A stretch of 64,000 bases of DNA, taken from assembly GCA_023423895.1 (NCBI GenBank), contig JAFAER010000160.1, positions 118,327 through 182,326 on the forward strand, in the 5' to 3' direction. The notes beneath the pieces were generated by a model that was not told the DNA's origin, searched no databases, and saw only the letters and a list, made by a program, of their open reading frames with translations. Below are positions 1 to 9,217 of this stretch, piece after piece (within the stretch, counting starts at the first letter, position 1; every line of letters begins with the position of its first letter). Both the position numbers and the translations under genes were made by a program. This DNA is from Pseudomonadota bacterium (GTDB lineage Bacteria; Myxococcota_A; Polyangia; Polyangiales; Polyangiaceae).

Positions 1-1
1 T

Positions 2-112
2 CAGCAGGGACTGTTCCTCGATCACACCACGAGCTTCAACGGTAGGGAGCTTCCGGTGCTCCCTGCGAACGGCGCGTACCGCACCACGAGCTGGGACGCC
101 GTTCCGCTCTGA
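2..112 (+). CDS. 3' end of an unidentified protein (partial)
   Basis: An open frame enters from the left edge and ends at a TGA at 110-112, giving the last 36 residues of a protein. The tail has no cysteine and no hydrophobic segment and ends in WDAVPL. It is too short to assign to a family. It is convergent with the PrsW-like gene, whose stop lies 24 bases further on. The codon choice fits the neighbouring genes, so I treat it as a real C-terminus, but with little certainty. Confidence 0.4.
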   Translation, partial: QQGLFLDHTTSFNGRELPVLPANGAYRTTSWDAVPL

Positions 113-136
113 AGTCCGCACGTCCACACGTTCGCG

Positions 137-1813
137 TCACATCGTTCGCAGCGTTCGGACGAACACGTAGACGATGATCGCCTGGCCGAGCAGGCCGCTC
201 CCCATGACGACGAGGGCGGCCTTCGGCCCGACGGCCAGCGTCGCGAACGCGAGGCTCACGCCCGTGACGACGGAAACGGCGAAGATGAACGCGTGCAGCG
301 GCGTGAGCCCGCGGTCGGCGCGGCGGCGCGCCGAGTCGACCGCCTCGAGAAAGAGCTTCGTCAGCAAGACGAACGCCGTCATCGCGAAGTAGGCGCCGCC
401 GAACTCCTCGTGCGAGAGCAAGAAGTCGTAGGCGCCGTGGATGCCGACGACGAACAGCGACGTGCGCGTGAAGGCCGCCGCGTGTCTCTCCCGGTCCGAC
501 ACGAAGTCGTCGAGCGCGGAGGCGAGCGTGCCGGTCAGCGCCATGTGGAAGAAGTTGGCGGTCAAGAACCGCCCGAGCCCCGTGTGCAGGTTCTCCTGCG
601 CCAGGTAGTTCAGGTTCTCTTCCGCCGCGAAGCCGAGGCCGACGAACGCGCCGCACACGAGCACGTCGAGCTTGTCGCCCCAGCGCCGGAGGATGGGGAG
701 CAGCGGCAAGAAGAGCAGCAGCTTCGAAGCCTCTTCACGGAGCCCGACGCCGAAGACGTAGAAGAGGATGTCCCGCGCCGGATCTCCGGTCTCGACCAGC
801 TTCAGCTTCGCTTCTTCGATCGCGATGAGAAGGACGGTGGGAAAGACGCTCGCGACGCCGAGGGCGAACGCCGCGAGATACATCGGCAGCCGAAAGCGGA
901 TGCGCATCCCGAGCTTCCCGAGGCGCGCACAGAAGAACGCCCAGCCGAGCGCCGAGATCGCGCTGAGGACGAGGCCCGTTCCACCGAGATGCGGCGCCCA
1001 CACGGCGGGGAGCCACCGCATCGCCGCGCGCCAGTCCTCATCGTGGACTGCCAGCTTGTACTTCGGGTGAGCGCCGGCCGCTGACGCGATCCGCGCATCA
1101 GCGAGCTTCTCGCGGAGCGTGTCCCACGCTTCGAGCGCGAGCCAGATCTCGAGCGATGCGTCGACGTCGGAGCGGCGGTCCGGGAACGCGAGCCCTTCTT
1201 CTTCGAAGAACCCAGCGGCCTCGGCGAGCCGGCTCTGGCGCTGCGCTTCGCGTCCGAGCAGGTGATTGGCCCATGGCATCGGAGGCTCGCGCGCAGCGCC
1301 TTCGGTGACCTTCTCGTGGACGTCCGGCGGGATGGAGCGTGCGTGCAGACCACGTGAGAAGCGAGCGGCGATCGAGACATCCTGCGGGAGCGCGTCGAGC
1401 AAGGCGTCGAGCGCCTCTTCCGTCATCGGCGGCTCCGGATCCGGCAGGCCCATCGGCATCTCGTCGCGGAGCTTGGCGATGTTGTCGAGGAGACGTGCCT
1501 GGTCGTGCGCGTCGAGGAGCGCGAGAGCGAGCGGGACGCTGGGACGCTCGCGCAGGAGCCGCTCGTAGACCCGTTCGGCCTGCGCGGGCTTCCCGCTTCG
1601 CATCAACGTGTCGGCGCGCTGCTCGTCGGTGCGCGGCCGGTTCGTGAAGGTGATCAGCGCGAGCGCCAGGACGAAGGCGACGACGACGCCGACCAGCCCG
1701 GGGAGGACGAGACGCGGCTCGCCGTAGGATGTGTAGAAGAGTCCGCGTGCGCGCAAAGTCCGGGCATGTTCCGCCAGCGCCTTCCAGCGTGCAAGCTCAG
1801 GTGGCGAGCTCAT
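137..1813 (-). CDS. PrsW-family intramembrane protease with N-terminal TPR-like region
   Basis: This is a predicted multi-pass membrane protein of 558 residues. A first membrane helix at about 35-55 is followed by some 210 soluble, helical, TPR-like residues (about 60-265). Several membrane helices follow, with the PrsW signature motifs: EEASK at 360-364, AAEEN at 396-400, a His at 423 in FFHMALTG, and HGAYD near 463. The family (CPBP/PrsW superfamily) cleaves membrane proteins; Bacillus PrsW cuts an anti-sigma factor. Here the substrate is unknown. The TPR-like insert is an extra domain compared with the short PrsW proteins and could recruit a partner. The gene is followed on the same strand by nothing; upstream, 51 bases away, lies the FHA/sigma-54 activator. 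The family call is firm and the role is inference. Confidence 0.85.
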   Translation of the reverse strand: MSSPPELARWKALAEHARTLRARGLFYTSYGEPRLVLPGLVGVVVAFVLALALITFTNRPRTDEQRADTLMRSGKPAQAERVYERLLRERPSVPLALALLDAHDQARLLDNIAKLRDEMPMGLPDPEPPMTEEALDALLDALPQDVSIAARFSRGLHARSIPPDVHEKVTEGAAREPPMPWANHLLGREAQRQSRLAEAAGFFEEEGLAFPDRRSDVDASLEIWLALEAWDTLREKLADARIASAAGAHPKYKLAVHDEDWRAAMRWLPAVWAPHLGGTGLVLSAISALGWAFFCARLGKLGMRIRFRLPMYLAAFALGVASVFPTVLLIAIEEAKLKLVETGDPARDILFYVFGVGLREEASKLLLFLPLLPILRRWGDKLDVLVCGAFVGLGFAAEENLNYLAQENLHTGLGRFLTANFFHMALTGTLASALDDFVSDRERHAAAFTRTSLFVVGIHGAYDFLLSHEEFGGAYFAMTAFVLLTKLFLEAVDSARRRADRGLTPLHAFIFAVSVVTGVSLAFATLAVGPKAALVVMGSGLLGQAIIVYVFVRTLRTM

Positions 1814-1864
1814 GCGCCCGCCACCGACTTCACCGTCTTCACCGTCGCGCGACGGTGAAGCTGC

Positions 1865-3313
1865 TCACTCCTCGGGTGCAGCGCGCCGCGTGATGCGGAA
1901 GCCGTACTTCTGCGCGAGCTGGTGCAGGTACATGCGGTCCATCCGCGCGGTGCGCGCGGCCTTGCTCATGTTCCCCTCGCACTCCTCGAGCAGCGGACCG
2001 ATGTACGCGCGCTCGAACTTCTCGATCGCGCGCTCCTTCGCCAGGCGGAACGGGATCGAGCGATCGATCTCCGGCGGCGGGGAAGGGGCAACCGGCTGCG
2101 GCGAGGGCTCGCTCGGCTGCTCGTCACCGTTCAGCTTGAAGACGGGCATCGTCCCGCTCCGCATCGTGCGCATCGACGGCGGAGGTGCGTCGTCGAGGAC
2201 GATGCTCCGCTCGACGTAGTTGCGGAGCTCGCGGACGTTGCCGGGCCAGTCGTGCTGCATCATCTGGTCGATGACCTCCGGCGAGAACAGTCGCCCACCG
2301 TCGCGACGCCCGAACGCCGAGAGGAAGGAGTCGACGAGCAGCGGCAGGTCCTCGAGACGATCGCGCAGCGGCGGCACGCGCACGCTCACCTTGGCGAGAC
2401 GGTAGAAGAGGTCGTCGCGGAAGCGCCCGCGGTTGACCTCGCGTTCGAGCTCGCGGTGCGTCGCCGCGATGACGCGGACGTCGACGCGGCGTGCGCGCGA
2501 GGTACCGACGCGGCGGACCTCGCGTTGTTCGAGGGCACGGAGGAGCTTCGGCTGCAGCTCGAGCGGAAGCTCGCCGATCTCGTCGAGGAAGACCGTGCCG
2601 CCGTCGGCAGCTTCGAAGGCACCTTCGCGATCGCGATCGGCGCCGGTGAACGCGCCGCGCACGTGGCCGAACAGCTCGCTCTCGACGAGCGCCGGCGAGA
2701 TCGAGCCGCAGTCGACGACGACGAGCGGGCCCTGCGCGCGCGCGCTTCTCTGGACGATCTCGGTCGCGACGAGCTCCTTGCCCGTGCCGCTCTCGCCGTG
2801 GATGAGCGCGTCGATGTCGGCCGCCGCGACACGCTCGAGCGTCGCGAACAGCTTCTGCATCGCTGCGCTCGCGCCGATGAGCGAACCGAACGACGAGACG
2901 ACGGGAAGAGACGCGCTCTCCCCACGGTCGGGACGAACGCGCAGGCGCGAGTCGCCGATCGTCAGCACCGCCTGCCCCTCCAGCTCAGCCGAGAGGATGC
3001 GCACGCCGTCGACGCGGGTCCCGTTCGTCGAGCCGGTGTCGACGATGCGCCAGGCCCCGCCCTCGCGCTGGATGCTGCAGTGGAACCTCGAGATGGTCGG
3101 ATCATCGACCACTAGATCGTTCGATGCTGCGGAGCCTATCCTGCAGATCTCACCATCGTGAACGTAGGTTCGCGAGGAGGCGCGCCCGCACTCTCGCTCC
3201 ACCTGGATGAACAATCGCGGGAGCTCGACCTCGACGCGGCGATCGCCGGCGAGGAGAGGGTTTTCCCACTTGGCCTTCGTGACGTCACGCGCGTTTCGAC
3301 CTCGCGTCGACAT
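1865..3313 (-). CDS. FHA-domain sigma-54-dependent transcriptional activator (intact)
   Basis: The order is an N-terminal FHA phosphothreonine-binding domain (about 50-125, with SRFH and STNGT motifs), a AAA+ sigma-54 activator domain (about 145-380) and a Fis-type helix-turn-helix at the C-terminus. Walker A is GESGTGK (173-179), the sigma-54 contact loop is a perfect GAFTGA (220-225), Walker B is FLDE (242-245), and the WPGNVREL sensor II motif is present. All residues needed to remodel sigma-54 RNA polymerase are visible. The FHA domain suggests activation by a Ser/Thr kinase instead of a two-component partner, a common myxobacterial arrangement. I chose the ATG at 3311-3313; the open frame continues 63 codons upstream but without recognisable protein features. 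The C-terminal region closely resembles that of the regulator at 9771-11138, so the two are probably paralogues. In the FHA domain the usual GR arginine is a serine. Confidence 0.93.
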   Translation of the reverse strand: MSTRGRNARDVTKAKWENPLLAGDRRVEVELPRLFIQVERECGRASSRTYVHDGEICRIGSAASNDLVVDDPTISRFHCSIQREGGAWRIVDTGSTNGTRVDGVRILSAELEGQAVLTIGDSRLRVRPDRGESASLPVVSSFGSLIGASAAMQKLFATLERVAAADIDALIHGESGTGKELVATEIVQRSARAQGPLVVVDCGSISPALVESELFGHVRGAFTGADRDREGAFEAADGGTVFLDEIGELPLELQPKLLRALEQREVRRVGTSRARRVDVRVIAATHRELEREVNRGRFRDDLFYRLAKVSVRVPPLRDRLEDLPLLVDSFLSAFGRRDGGRLFSPEVIDQMMQHDWPGNVRELRNYVERSIVLDDAPPPSMRTMRSGTMPVFKLNGDEQPSEPSPQPVAPSPPPEIDRSIPFRLAKERAIEKFERAYIGPLLEECEGNMSKAARTARMDRMYLHQLAQKYGFRITRRAAPEE

Positions 3314-3578
3314 GGGCAAAGAGTAGCTCAGGGCGACGAGCCCAGAACATCGGCCACGCGAGATCCCCGAACATTGCGGGGTGTTGCCCTCAATGCCGTC
3401 TCGGATCCTCGGTGGTGTTGCAGACTTCGCACCGCCGCGCGCTCGCGCTTCTGCGGCGCACTGGACGAAGGCGTTATCGGCCGTTGCCTCGCACCCGCAC
3501 ACACGGGCTGACGTCGTCGACCCAGCCGTCCGTCACGTTCGATGCGCCGTGCTCGAGCTGCGAGCTCATCGTCACGTC

Positions 3579-4844
3579 TCAGCGCTGCAGCTTCGGCGCG
3601 GGCAGGTCCATCGCCGGCGGCGGAGCCGTGGCCGAGCTCGAAGCCGGCGGAGCACCCTTGGAGACGAGCGCGATCGCCGCCGCGACGACGCCGATCGTCA
3701 CCATCGCGGTCGCGGCGAGCTTGAGCGTCGTCCGCCAGCGCGATGCGCGCGCCCCTTCCGGTGCGCTCGATGCACTCGATGCACTCGATGGATGGACCGC
3801 GTGCATCGTGGGGCCGAGCGACGAGCTCGGGAGCATCCGCTCCGCTTCGAGGACGAGCTCGCGCGGGTCGAAGAGCGTCACCGCGAGCGGCGTCTCGATC
3901 GGCCCGAGCGAGGACGCCTTCGCTGCGTGAGAGGCGCCCGTTCGCGACGCGACGTACGCGGGGTCTGGAGCGAAGGCCGGCGGTGGAAGCGTGGGCAGCC
4001 ACGTCGGATGTGCGGCGTGCCATGCCGAGCGCATCGCGCTCACGTCCGTCCAGCGCTCGGACTTGCGATAGGCGATGGCCTTGTCGATCGCGTCGACGAT
4101 CGCGCGGGGCAGCTCGGGCGCGGCGTCGGCGAGCGAGCGTGGCCGCGTCGACGCGCTCGCGAGCATCATCGCCGTCGGGTGCTGCGCGAGGTGCACGGGC
4201 TGTCCGCTGAGCGCGTAGAAGAGCGTCGCGCCGAGCGCCCAAACGTCGCTCTGCGCATCCATCCGGCTCGTCATGCCGAGCGCTTGCTCGGGCGGCATGA
4301 ACGACGGCGTCCCGACGACGTCCTGCGCGGCGTCGGCGGTTCGACCGCGCACCTTCGCGAGCCCGAAGTCGAGGATCTTGATGCCGCCTCCATCGAGCAC
4401 CATCACGTTTTGTGGCTTGAGGTCCCGGTGGATGACGCCGGCCGCATGAACTGCCGCGAGCGTGTCCATCATCGCGTCCGCGATCGGCATCACCTCGTCG
4501 AGCGGGATGCGTCCGCCGCGGATCTGTCGAAGGTCCTCGAGCGTCTGCCCGACGAGGAGCTCGAGGACGAGGAAGGGACAGCCGTCGTCCGTCATACCGT
4601 CTTCGAGGACCTTCACGACGCCCGGGTGCTCGATCGCGCTGACGAGATATCCCTCGGTGAGGAACCGATCGACGAGGTCTCGATCGTAGGTGAGCGAGGA
4701 GCGGAGCACCTTGATGGCGGCACGGCGGCCGTCATCGCGGTGGCTCGCGGCCCAAACGGTCGAGGTCCCTCCTTCGCCGATGACGTGCTCGGGCCGCCAT
4801 CGGCCGCCGAGCAGCGTGCGCGCGTGGCTTGCCGACATCCGCAT
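3579..4844 (-). CDS. Ser/Thr protein kinase, C-terminally membrane-anchored
   Basis: The Hanks-type kinase domain occupies about 17-275. It has a glycine loop GEGGTS (23-28), the ATP lysine in AAIK (Lys45), catalytic loop HRDLKPQN (139-146) and DFG (159-161), with a PPE for APE, so it should be active. A short low-complexity linker leads to one membrane helix at about 374-394 and a 27-residue proline/alanine-rich tail that would lie outside the cytoplasm. No recognisable sensor domain follows. It is on the same strand as the FHA activator gene, 265 bases upstream of it, making the FHA protein a plausible substrate or reader. Two ATGs lie close together at the start; the first is used. Confidence 0.92.
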   Translation of the reverse strand: MRMSASHARTLLGGRWRPEHVIGEGGTSTVWAASHRDDGRRAAIKVLRSSLTYDRDLVDRFLTEGYLVSAIEHPGVVKVLEDGMTDDGCPFLVLELLVGQTLEDLRQIRGGRIPLDEVMPIADAMMDTLAAVHAAGVIHRDLKPQNVMVLDGGGIKILDFGLAKVRGRTADAAQDVVGTPSFMPPEQALGMTSRMDAQSDVWALGATLFYALSGQPVHLAQHPTAMMLASASTRPRSLADAAPELPRAIVDAIDKAIAYRKSERWTDVSAMRSAWHAAHPTWLPTLPPPAFAPDPAYVASRTGASHAAKASSLGPIETPLAVTLFDPRELVLEAERMLPSSSLGPTMHAVHPSSASSASSAPEGARASRWRTTLKLAATAMVTIGVVAAAIALVSKGAPPASSSATAPPPAMDLPAPKLQR

Positions 4845-5047
4845 CGAGATGGGACGTTAGCGCGAGCATTCATCGCCGCGGTAAATCTCTGTTCCGACAT
4901 GAAATTTTGGTGGTCGCACGAGCGCGCTTGTCGTGCACTCGCGCTGCAGGTGAGTGTGCCCCGCGTCGGTGATACCGTTCGCGAACATGAGCTTTGCACG
5001 AGGCGTCGAGGCGAAGTGAGCGGGCGAGGCGAGGGAGCGAGGGCGTG

Positions 5048-5590
5048 ATGACCGAGCAGCAAGCCGAGGGAACGACACGAGGCGAGCTCGATCCGGAAGC
5101 GGAGAAGCTCATCGAGCTCCTCGGGCTCGCGCCGCATCCCGAAGGCGGCTTCTTCCGCGAGACGTGGCGATCGCCGCTCGCGCTCGGCAACCTCCCGCAC
5201 GGAGCGCCGCGCTCGGCATCGACGGCGATCTACTTCCTGCTCCCCGCGGGGTCTTTCTCCGCGCTTCACCGCGTCGCTTCCGACGAGATCTGGCATCACT
5301 ACGACGGAGATCCTGTCGAGCTCCACATCCTCGAAGGGCGGGTGCACCAGACGTTCGTCCTCGGCCGCGATCTCGCGCAGGGGCAGAGGCCGCAACACGT
5401 CGTGCCGGCAGGTGCTTGGCAAGCGGCCGTTCCCCTCGGAACGCGCTGGGCGCTCTGCGGCTGCACCGTCGCACCGGGCTTCGACTTCGACGACTTCGAG
5501 ATGCCGTCACGCGAGGAGATGCTCCGGCTCCTGCCGGATCACGTCGCCGTCGTCGAGCGGCTGACGCTCGCGCCCCCGGCGACCGATTGA
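5048..5590 (+). CDS. Cupin-family protein (DUF985 / cupin_5 type)
   Basis: This is a 180-residue single-domain cupin. The segment LGLAPHPEGGFFRETWRS near the start and the SDEIWHHYDGDPVELHIL stretch, with its His-His pair and downstream Glu/His, are typical of the cupin_5 family, whose members are often sugar- or metal-binding proteins of unknown reaction. The ATG at 5048 is preceded by a purine-rich GGGAGCGAGGG. An upstream in-frame ATG at 4994 is less likely because the added residues are arginine-rich and unlike the family. The TGA overlaps the ATG of the next gene (ATGA), so the two are translationally coupled. Confidence 0.85.
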   Translation: MTEQQAEGTTRGELDPEAEKLIELLGLAPHPEGGFFRETWRSPLALGNLPHGAPRSASTAIYFLLPAGSFSALHRVASDEIWHHYDGDPVELHILEGRVHQTFVLGRDLAQGQRPQHVVPAGAWQAAVPLGTRWALCGCTVAPGFDFDDFEMPSREEMLRLLPDHVAVVERLTLAPPATD

Positions 5591-6393
5591 TGGCAGCGAA
5601 GATCATCCACGTCACCGACGCGGAGCATCCCGGTCTCCAGCCGTACACCGCCGTCCGCGAGCGCGACCTCGTCGGCCGTGAAGGCCTGTTCATCGCCGAG
5701 GGCGAGGTCGTGCTGCGGGTGCTCGTGTCTCGCAGCAAGATGACGATCCGCTCGCTGCTCGTCGAGGAGCGCCGAGTCGAGGCCATCGCGGACGTGATCG
5801 AGAGCCTGACGGACGCGATTCCCGTCTACGTCGTCCCGCAGCGCGTGATGGATGGCGTCGTCGGCTTCTCGATCCATCGAGGGATCCTCGCGCTGGGAGA
5901 GCGCGGCGCGCCCATCGCGCCGGCCGATCTGGTTCGCGGCGCGAAGGTGATCGTCGGGCTCGTCGGGCTGACCAACCACGACAACGTCGGAAGCATCTTC
6001 CGCAACGCTGCTGCGTTCGGCGCCGACGGCGTCCTGCTCGATCCGGAGAGCTGCGATCCGCTCTATCGCAAGGCGATCCGCGTCTCGGCGGGGACGGCGC
6101 TCGTCGTGCCGTTCGCGCGGTGCTCGTCGACCGACGAGATGTTCGACGTGCTCGCGTCGGCACACATCGAGCCGATCGCGCTGACGCCGCGAGGCGAAGA
6201 GACGATCGACGCGCTGCCGCCCGCTCCGCGCGCCCTTCTCCTGGGCACCGAAGGACCTGGCTTGCCGGATCACGTGCTCGCGCGCACGCGGCGCGTGCGG
6301 ATCGACATGGCGCCGGGCCTCGATTCGTTGAACGTCGCCGTCGCGAGCGGGATCGCCTTGCACGAAGCGACGCGCGCGCTTCGACGTTGCTGA
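5590..6393 (+). CDS. SpoU/TrmH-family RNA 2'-O-methyltransferase
   Basis: The protein has 267 residues. The C-terminal SPOUT fold is shown by NHDNVGSIFRNAAAFGADG (motif 1), LLGTEGPGLP (motif 2) and SLNVAVASGIALHE (motif 3), the knotted AdoMet site of TrmH-like enzymes. The N-terminal ~100 residues match the substrate-binding domain seen in RlmB/TsnR-type proteins. It should methylate a ribose in rRNA or tRNA, but the target position cannot be read from the sequence. The start ATG overlaps the stop of the cupin gene by one base, so translational coupling is likely, although no functional link between the two is known to me. Confidence 0.9.
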   Translation: MAAKIIHVTDAEHPGLQPYTAVRERDLVGREGLFIAEGEVVLRVLVSRSKMTIRSLLVEERRVEAIADVIESLTDAIPVYVVPQRVMDGVVGFSIHRGILALGERGAPIAPADLVRGAKVIVGLVGLTNHDNVGSIFRNAAAFGADGVLLDPESCDPLYRKAIRVSAGTALVVPFARCSSTDEMFDVLASAHIEPIALTPRGEETIDALPPAPRALLLGTEGPGLPDHVLARTRRVRIDMAPGLDSLNVAVASGIALHEATRALRRC

Positions 6394-6428
6394 GCGCTCA
6401 CAGCACGTCGGTGAGAGTCGAGGCCCCC

Positions 6429-7247
6429 TCAGGACACCGAGCGGCGGCGCGCAGCAATGAGCGCCTTCTTGTTCTGGGCGCCGCGCTTCTCGAGCACGGG
6501 ACGGATCTTCTTGGCGAAGGACGGCACGAGGTAGGCCATCGTCGCGAGACGGCCGGAGCGCGCCGGGATGGCGATCTCCTCGAGGCGCTCGTCCACGCAG
6601 CGGAGCACCGCCTCCGCGACCTCGTCAGCAGTGACCATCGGCTGCGAGAGGACGATGTCCGGCACCTCCTCGAGGTCGCCGAGAAACCCGGTGTCCACCG
6701 GGCCGGGCGAGACGCAACCGACGTGGATCTCGCGATGCTCTACGTCGAAGGCGACGGCGCGCGCGAACGCGCGGAGACCTGCCTTCGAAGCGGAGTAAGC
6801 GGCCTCACCCGGCACGGGAACCATCCCTGCGATGCTCGCCACCTGCACGATCGATCCGCCGCGCTCCATCTTCGGGATCGCGGCACGTGACAGCACGATC
6901 GGCGCAACGAGGTTCGTGGTCACGATCTGCGCGAGCTGCGACGGCTCGAAGCGCTCGATCGAGCCGCGGTAGTTCAAGCCAGCGTTGTTGACGACGACGT
7001 CCAGACGGCCGAATCGATCGACGACGCGACCCGGCAGCGCGCTCAGGGCGTCGAGCTGCGTGACGTCGAGCGGGAAGGGGACCGCTTTCGCGTCGCCGTT
7101 GCCGCCGCCGAGCTCGCGCGCGAGCTCCTCGAGCTTGTCGTGCGAGCGCGCGACGAGCGCGACCCTTCCGCCTCGAGCGACCCAGCGCTTCGCGACTGCA
7201 AGACCAATCCCGCTCGATGCTCCCGTGACGATCGCGACGTTGGACAT
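6429..7247 (-). CDS. Short-chain dehydrogenase/reductase (SDR)
   Basis: This is a classical SDR of 272 residues. It has the TGASSGIG nucleotide-binding motif at 8-15, an NNAG motif, and the YSASK active-site Tyr-xxx-Lys. Arginine after the first strand (VALVARSHDKLEEL) suggests NADP(H) preference. The C-terminal ~40 residues are basic (LEKRGAQNKKALIAARRR) and may touch membrane or nucleic acid, as in some lipid-metabolising SDRs. The substrate is unknown. The gene converges with the methyltransferase gene, leaving 35 bases between the stops. Confidence 0.9.
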   Translation of the reverse strand: MSNVAIVTGASSGIGLAVAKRWVARGGRVALVARSHDKLEELARELGGGNGDAKAVPFPLDVTQLDALSALPGRVVDRFGRLDVVVNNAGLNYRGSIERFEPSQLAQIVTTNLVAPIVLSRAAIPKMERGGSIVQVASIAGMVPVPGEAAYSASKAGLRAFARAVAFDVEHREIHVGCVSPGPVDTGFLGDLEEVPDIVLSQPMVTADEVAEAVLRCVDERLEEIAIPARSGRLATMAYLVPSFAKKIRPVLEKRGAQNKKALIAARRRSVS

Positions 7248-7506
7248 CTGCGAGCGATATACCGGAAGCGCTGCCGAGCGTCACCGCACGAGGTCGCGTC
7301 GCGTCTACAACCGACGTCATCGAAGTTGGATGCCCCTGCCGCATCCCCTCCGCGAGCTCGCGCCGAGCGGCGGCTCGAGATCGCCTCGCGAAAGAGCCGC
7401 TTCGGATCCGGCAGAAGCCTCGGCAGCACCCGCTCGCGCGGCGACGTAGTAGAGGAGAGCGAGGAACGACGATGACCGGACGGCTGGCGAAGGACGCGGA
7501 GGAGTC

Positions 7507-8193
7507 ATGACGAGGGAGGACGATGCCGTGGCAGCTGGTGCAGGTACCGCACCTGGCGCACGAGCTGCAGGAGAGTCTCCGACCGGCGACGCCGCACCAG
7601 AGGCCACGGAGCCTGTCGTGGGGGTCGCGCCCGGAAAGCCGGCCGAGGTCGTCGCCGTTCGTCCCGTGCCGCCCGCGCGTCCCCCGACCGCGGCGAGCGC
7701 ATGGCGCCGAAGGCTCGTCCTCGCGGCGGGGCCGCTCGCGCTCGCGGCCGCCATGGTGATTTACGTCGGAGGGCAGAGCGGCCCGACCGCACCCGAGCTG
7801 CCGGCGTACACGTTGACGGCCGGTCCGCCAGGCTCGAGCGATCCGACGACGTCGCCGCGCCTTCGTGTGCCGAAGACGGGCGGACGCCATGTTCCCTTCG
7901 AGCTCTCGCTGCGCCCCGCGACGGCGCCGCAGGAGAAGATCGTCGCGTATGCGTTCACGATCGATCCTTCGACGCCCGAGCCTGCGCCGCTCGAGGCGAA
8001 GGTCGAGATCGGACCCGACGGTTCCGTGAAGCTCGCCGGTTCGGCCCGCGCGCTCGAAGGCGCAACCGAGATCCGCATCATCATCGGAGCCCCGACGTCG
8101 ATCGGGAAGTTCGTCGACGCAGCCACGCGCGCGCGCTCCGCGAAGAGCGACGCGCACGTGCTCGTGATGACGGTGCCGATCGATCGTGAGTGA
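7507..8193 (+). CDS. Hypothetical single-pass membrane protein
   Basis: The protein has 228 residues and no recognised family. A 65-residue Pro/Ala-rich cytoplasmic segment precedes one membrane helix (about 70-92, RRRLVLAAGPLALAAAMVIYV). A soluble exported region rich in beta-strand follows. The exported part resembles the small proteins that accompany ECF sigma or kinase operons in myxobacteria, but no such partner is adjacent. The ATG at 7507 has a good ribosome site (GGAGGAG six bases upstream). It converges with the zinc-ribbon gene, 25 bases between stops. Confidence 0.65.
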   Translation: MTREDDAVAAGAGTAPGARAAGESPTGDAAPEATEPVVGVAPGKPAEVVAVRPVPPARPPTAASAWRRRLVLAAGPLALAAAMVIYVGGQSGPTAPELPAYTLTAGPPGSSDPTTSPRLRVPKTGGRHVPFELSLRPATAPQEKIVAYAFTIDPSTPEPAPLEAKVEIGPDGSVKLAGSARALEGATEIRIIIGAPTSIGKFVDAATRARSAKSDAHVLVMTVPIDRE

Positions 8194-8218
8194 AGGGCCT
8201 GGACCGGTCGGCGTCGCG

Positions 8219-9217
8219 CTACTTACCGCGCTTGGCGGTGCACGCGAGGATGCAGTTGAAGTCGCCCTTGCAGCCACACGGATCCGCCGGCTTCGGGGGC
8301 TTCGCTGCAGGCGCAGGCGTCTTGTTCGTGATCGGGCCGCTCTTCGCAGCCTTGCCCTTCTTGCCCTTCTTGCCCTTCTTGCCCTTCGTTGCAGGCGCTT
8401 CGGCTTTCGCGTCCTTGGCGTCGTCGGTCGCGGCGAGCTCGGCGGGGCTCGGAGCGGGAGCGGGCTCGACCTTGGGGGCGGGAGCCTCGGCGGCCGCCGG
8501 AGGCTCGACGACGAGAGCGGCCGTGTGCTGGACCGGCTCTTCTCCCTTGAACGCGAGCGAGATTCCGAAGCCCGCGAGGATGACGAACGCCGCGGCCGCC
8601 GCGATGGCGCCGATGAGGCGCAGGTTGTTCGCCGGCTTCGGAGCCGCCGCAGCGCCGTGCATGGCCGCGTTCACGTCGAGCGCGACGGCCGGCGGCTCGC
8701 TGAACAGCGGCGCCACCGGAAGGCCGATCTTTCGCGGCGGAGCGCTCGCGAGCGCCTTGAGATCGATGACACCTTCGTCGTCCGCGGGCGCGCGTGTGGG
8801 TGCGCTCTCCGCGATGACCACGGGTGAAGGCGCGGGAGTCTTCAGGCGCGCAGCGGCCGTGAGCTGATCGACGCGGAACAGGACGGAGTTCTCGTTGCGC
8901 GCGCCGACGCCGCCGCTGAGGCCGAACGAGGGCGGCGGCAAGAGCGTCTGCTTGACCGACCCCTCGTCGAGATCGCGCTTCGCGAAGAGATCCCGCTTCT
9001 CGCGCTCCGCTCCTCGCCGCACGACAGCGGCGCGCTTGCTCGTCGAGTCGTTCTCGAGGCTCTGGGCGGCCGCGACCGGCGCGACCGACGGTGTTCCTGG
9101 TCCCGAGACGAGCCAAGTCGTGTCGCACGACTTGCAACGCATCCGGGCCGTCTTGCCTCGGAGCTTCTCGTCATCGGCGGTGTAGCGTGCCGCGCACGCA
9201 GGACAGCTGACATCCAT
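8219..9217 (-). CDS. MJ0042-type zinc-ribbon membrane protein
   Basis: The protein has 332 residues. The N-terminus is an MJ0042 zinc ribbon: MDVSCPAC ... RCKSC, with cysteines 5, 8, 28 and 31. A long disordered segment and one membrane helix (LRLIGAIAAAAAFVILAGFG) follow, then an Ala/Pro-rich stretch, four KGK repeats and a C-terminus with four cysteines (CGCKGDFNCILAC). The layout (cytoplasmic zinc ribbon, linker, one helix, exported tail) recalls the myxobacterial AgmX/GltJ-type architecture, but the AgmX C-terminal domain is not evident. I placed the start at the ATG 9215-9217, so the ribbon begins at residue 5; the longer frame adds 40 residues of unlikely composition. The function is unknown. 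Confidence 0.75.
   Translation of the reverse strand: MDVSCPACAARYTADDEKLRGKTARMRCKSCDTTWLVSGPGTPSVAPVAAAQSLENDSTSKRAAVVRRGAEREKRDLFAKRDLDEGSVKQTLLPPPSFGLSGGVGARNENSVLFRVDQLTAAARLKTPAPSPVVIAESAPTRAPADDEGVIDLKALASAPPRKIGLPVAPLFSEPPAVALDVNAAMHGAAAAPKPANNLRLIGAIAAAAAFVILAGFGISLAFKGEEPVQHTAALVVEPPAAAEAPAPKVEPAPAPSPAELAATDDAKDAKAEAPATKGKKGKKGKKGKAAKSGPITNKTPAPAAKPPKPADPCGCKGDFNCILACTAKRGK
8351..8386. repeat. 9-bp tandem repeat x4 inside the zinc-ribbon gene
   Basis: Four perfect copies of CTTGCCCTT on the + strand encode the KGK lysine-glycine repeats near the C-terminus of the minus-strand protein. Such in-frame perfect repeats can change copy number by slippage without breaking the frame. Confidence 0.85.

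Noticed and set aside
6389..6404. Palindrome TGAGCGCTCA at the methyltransferase stop codon as a terminator
   Set aside because: Only ten bases, no loop and no T-run; this is easily chance.
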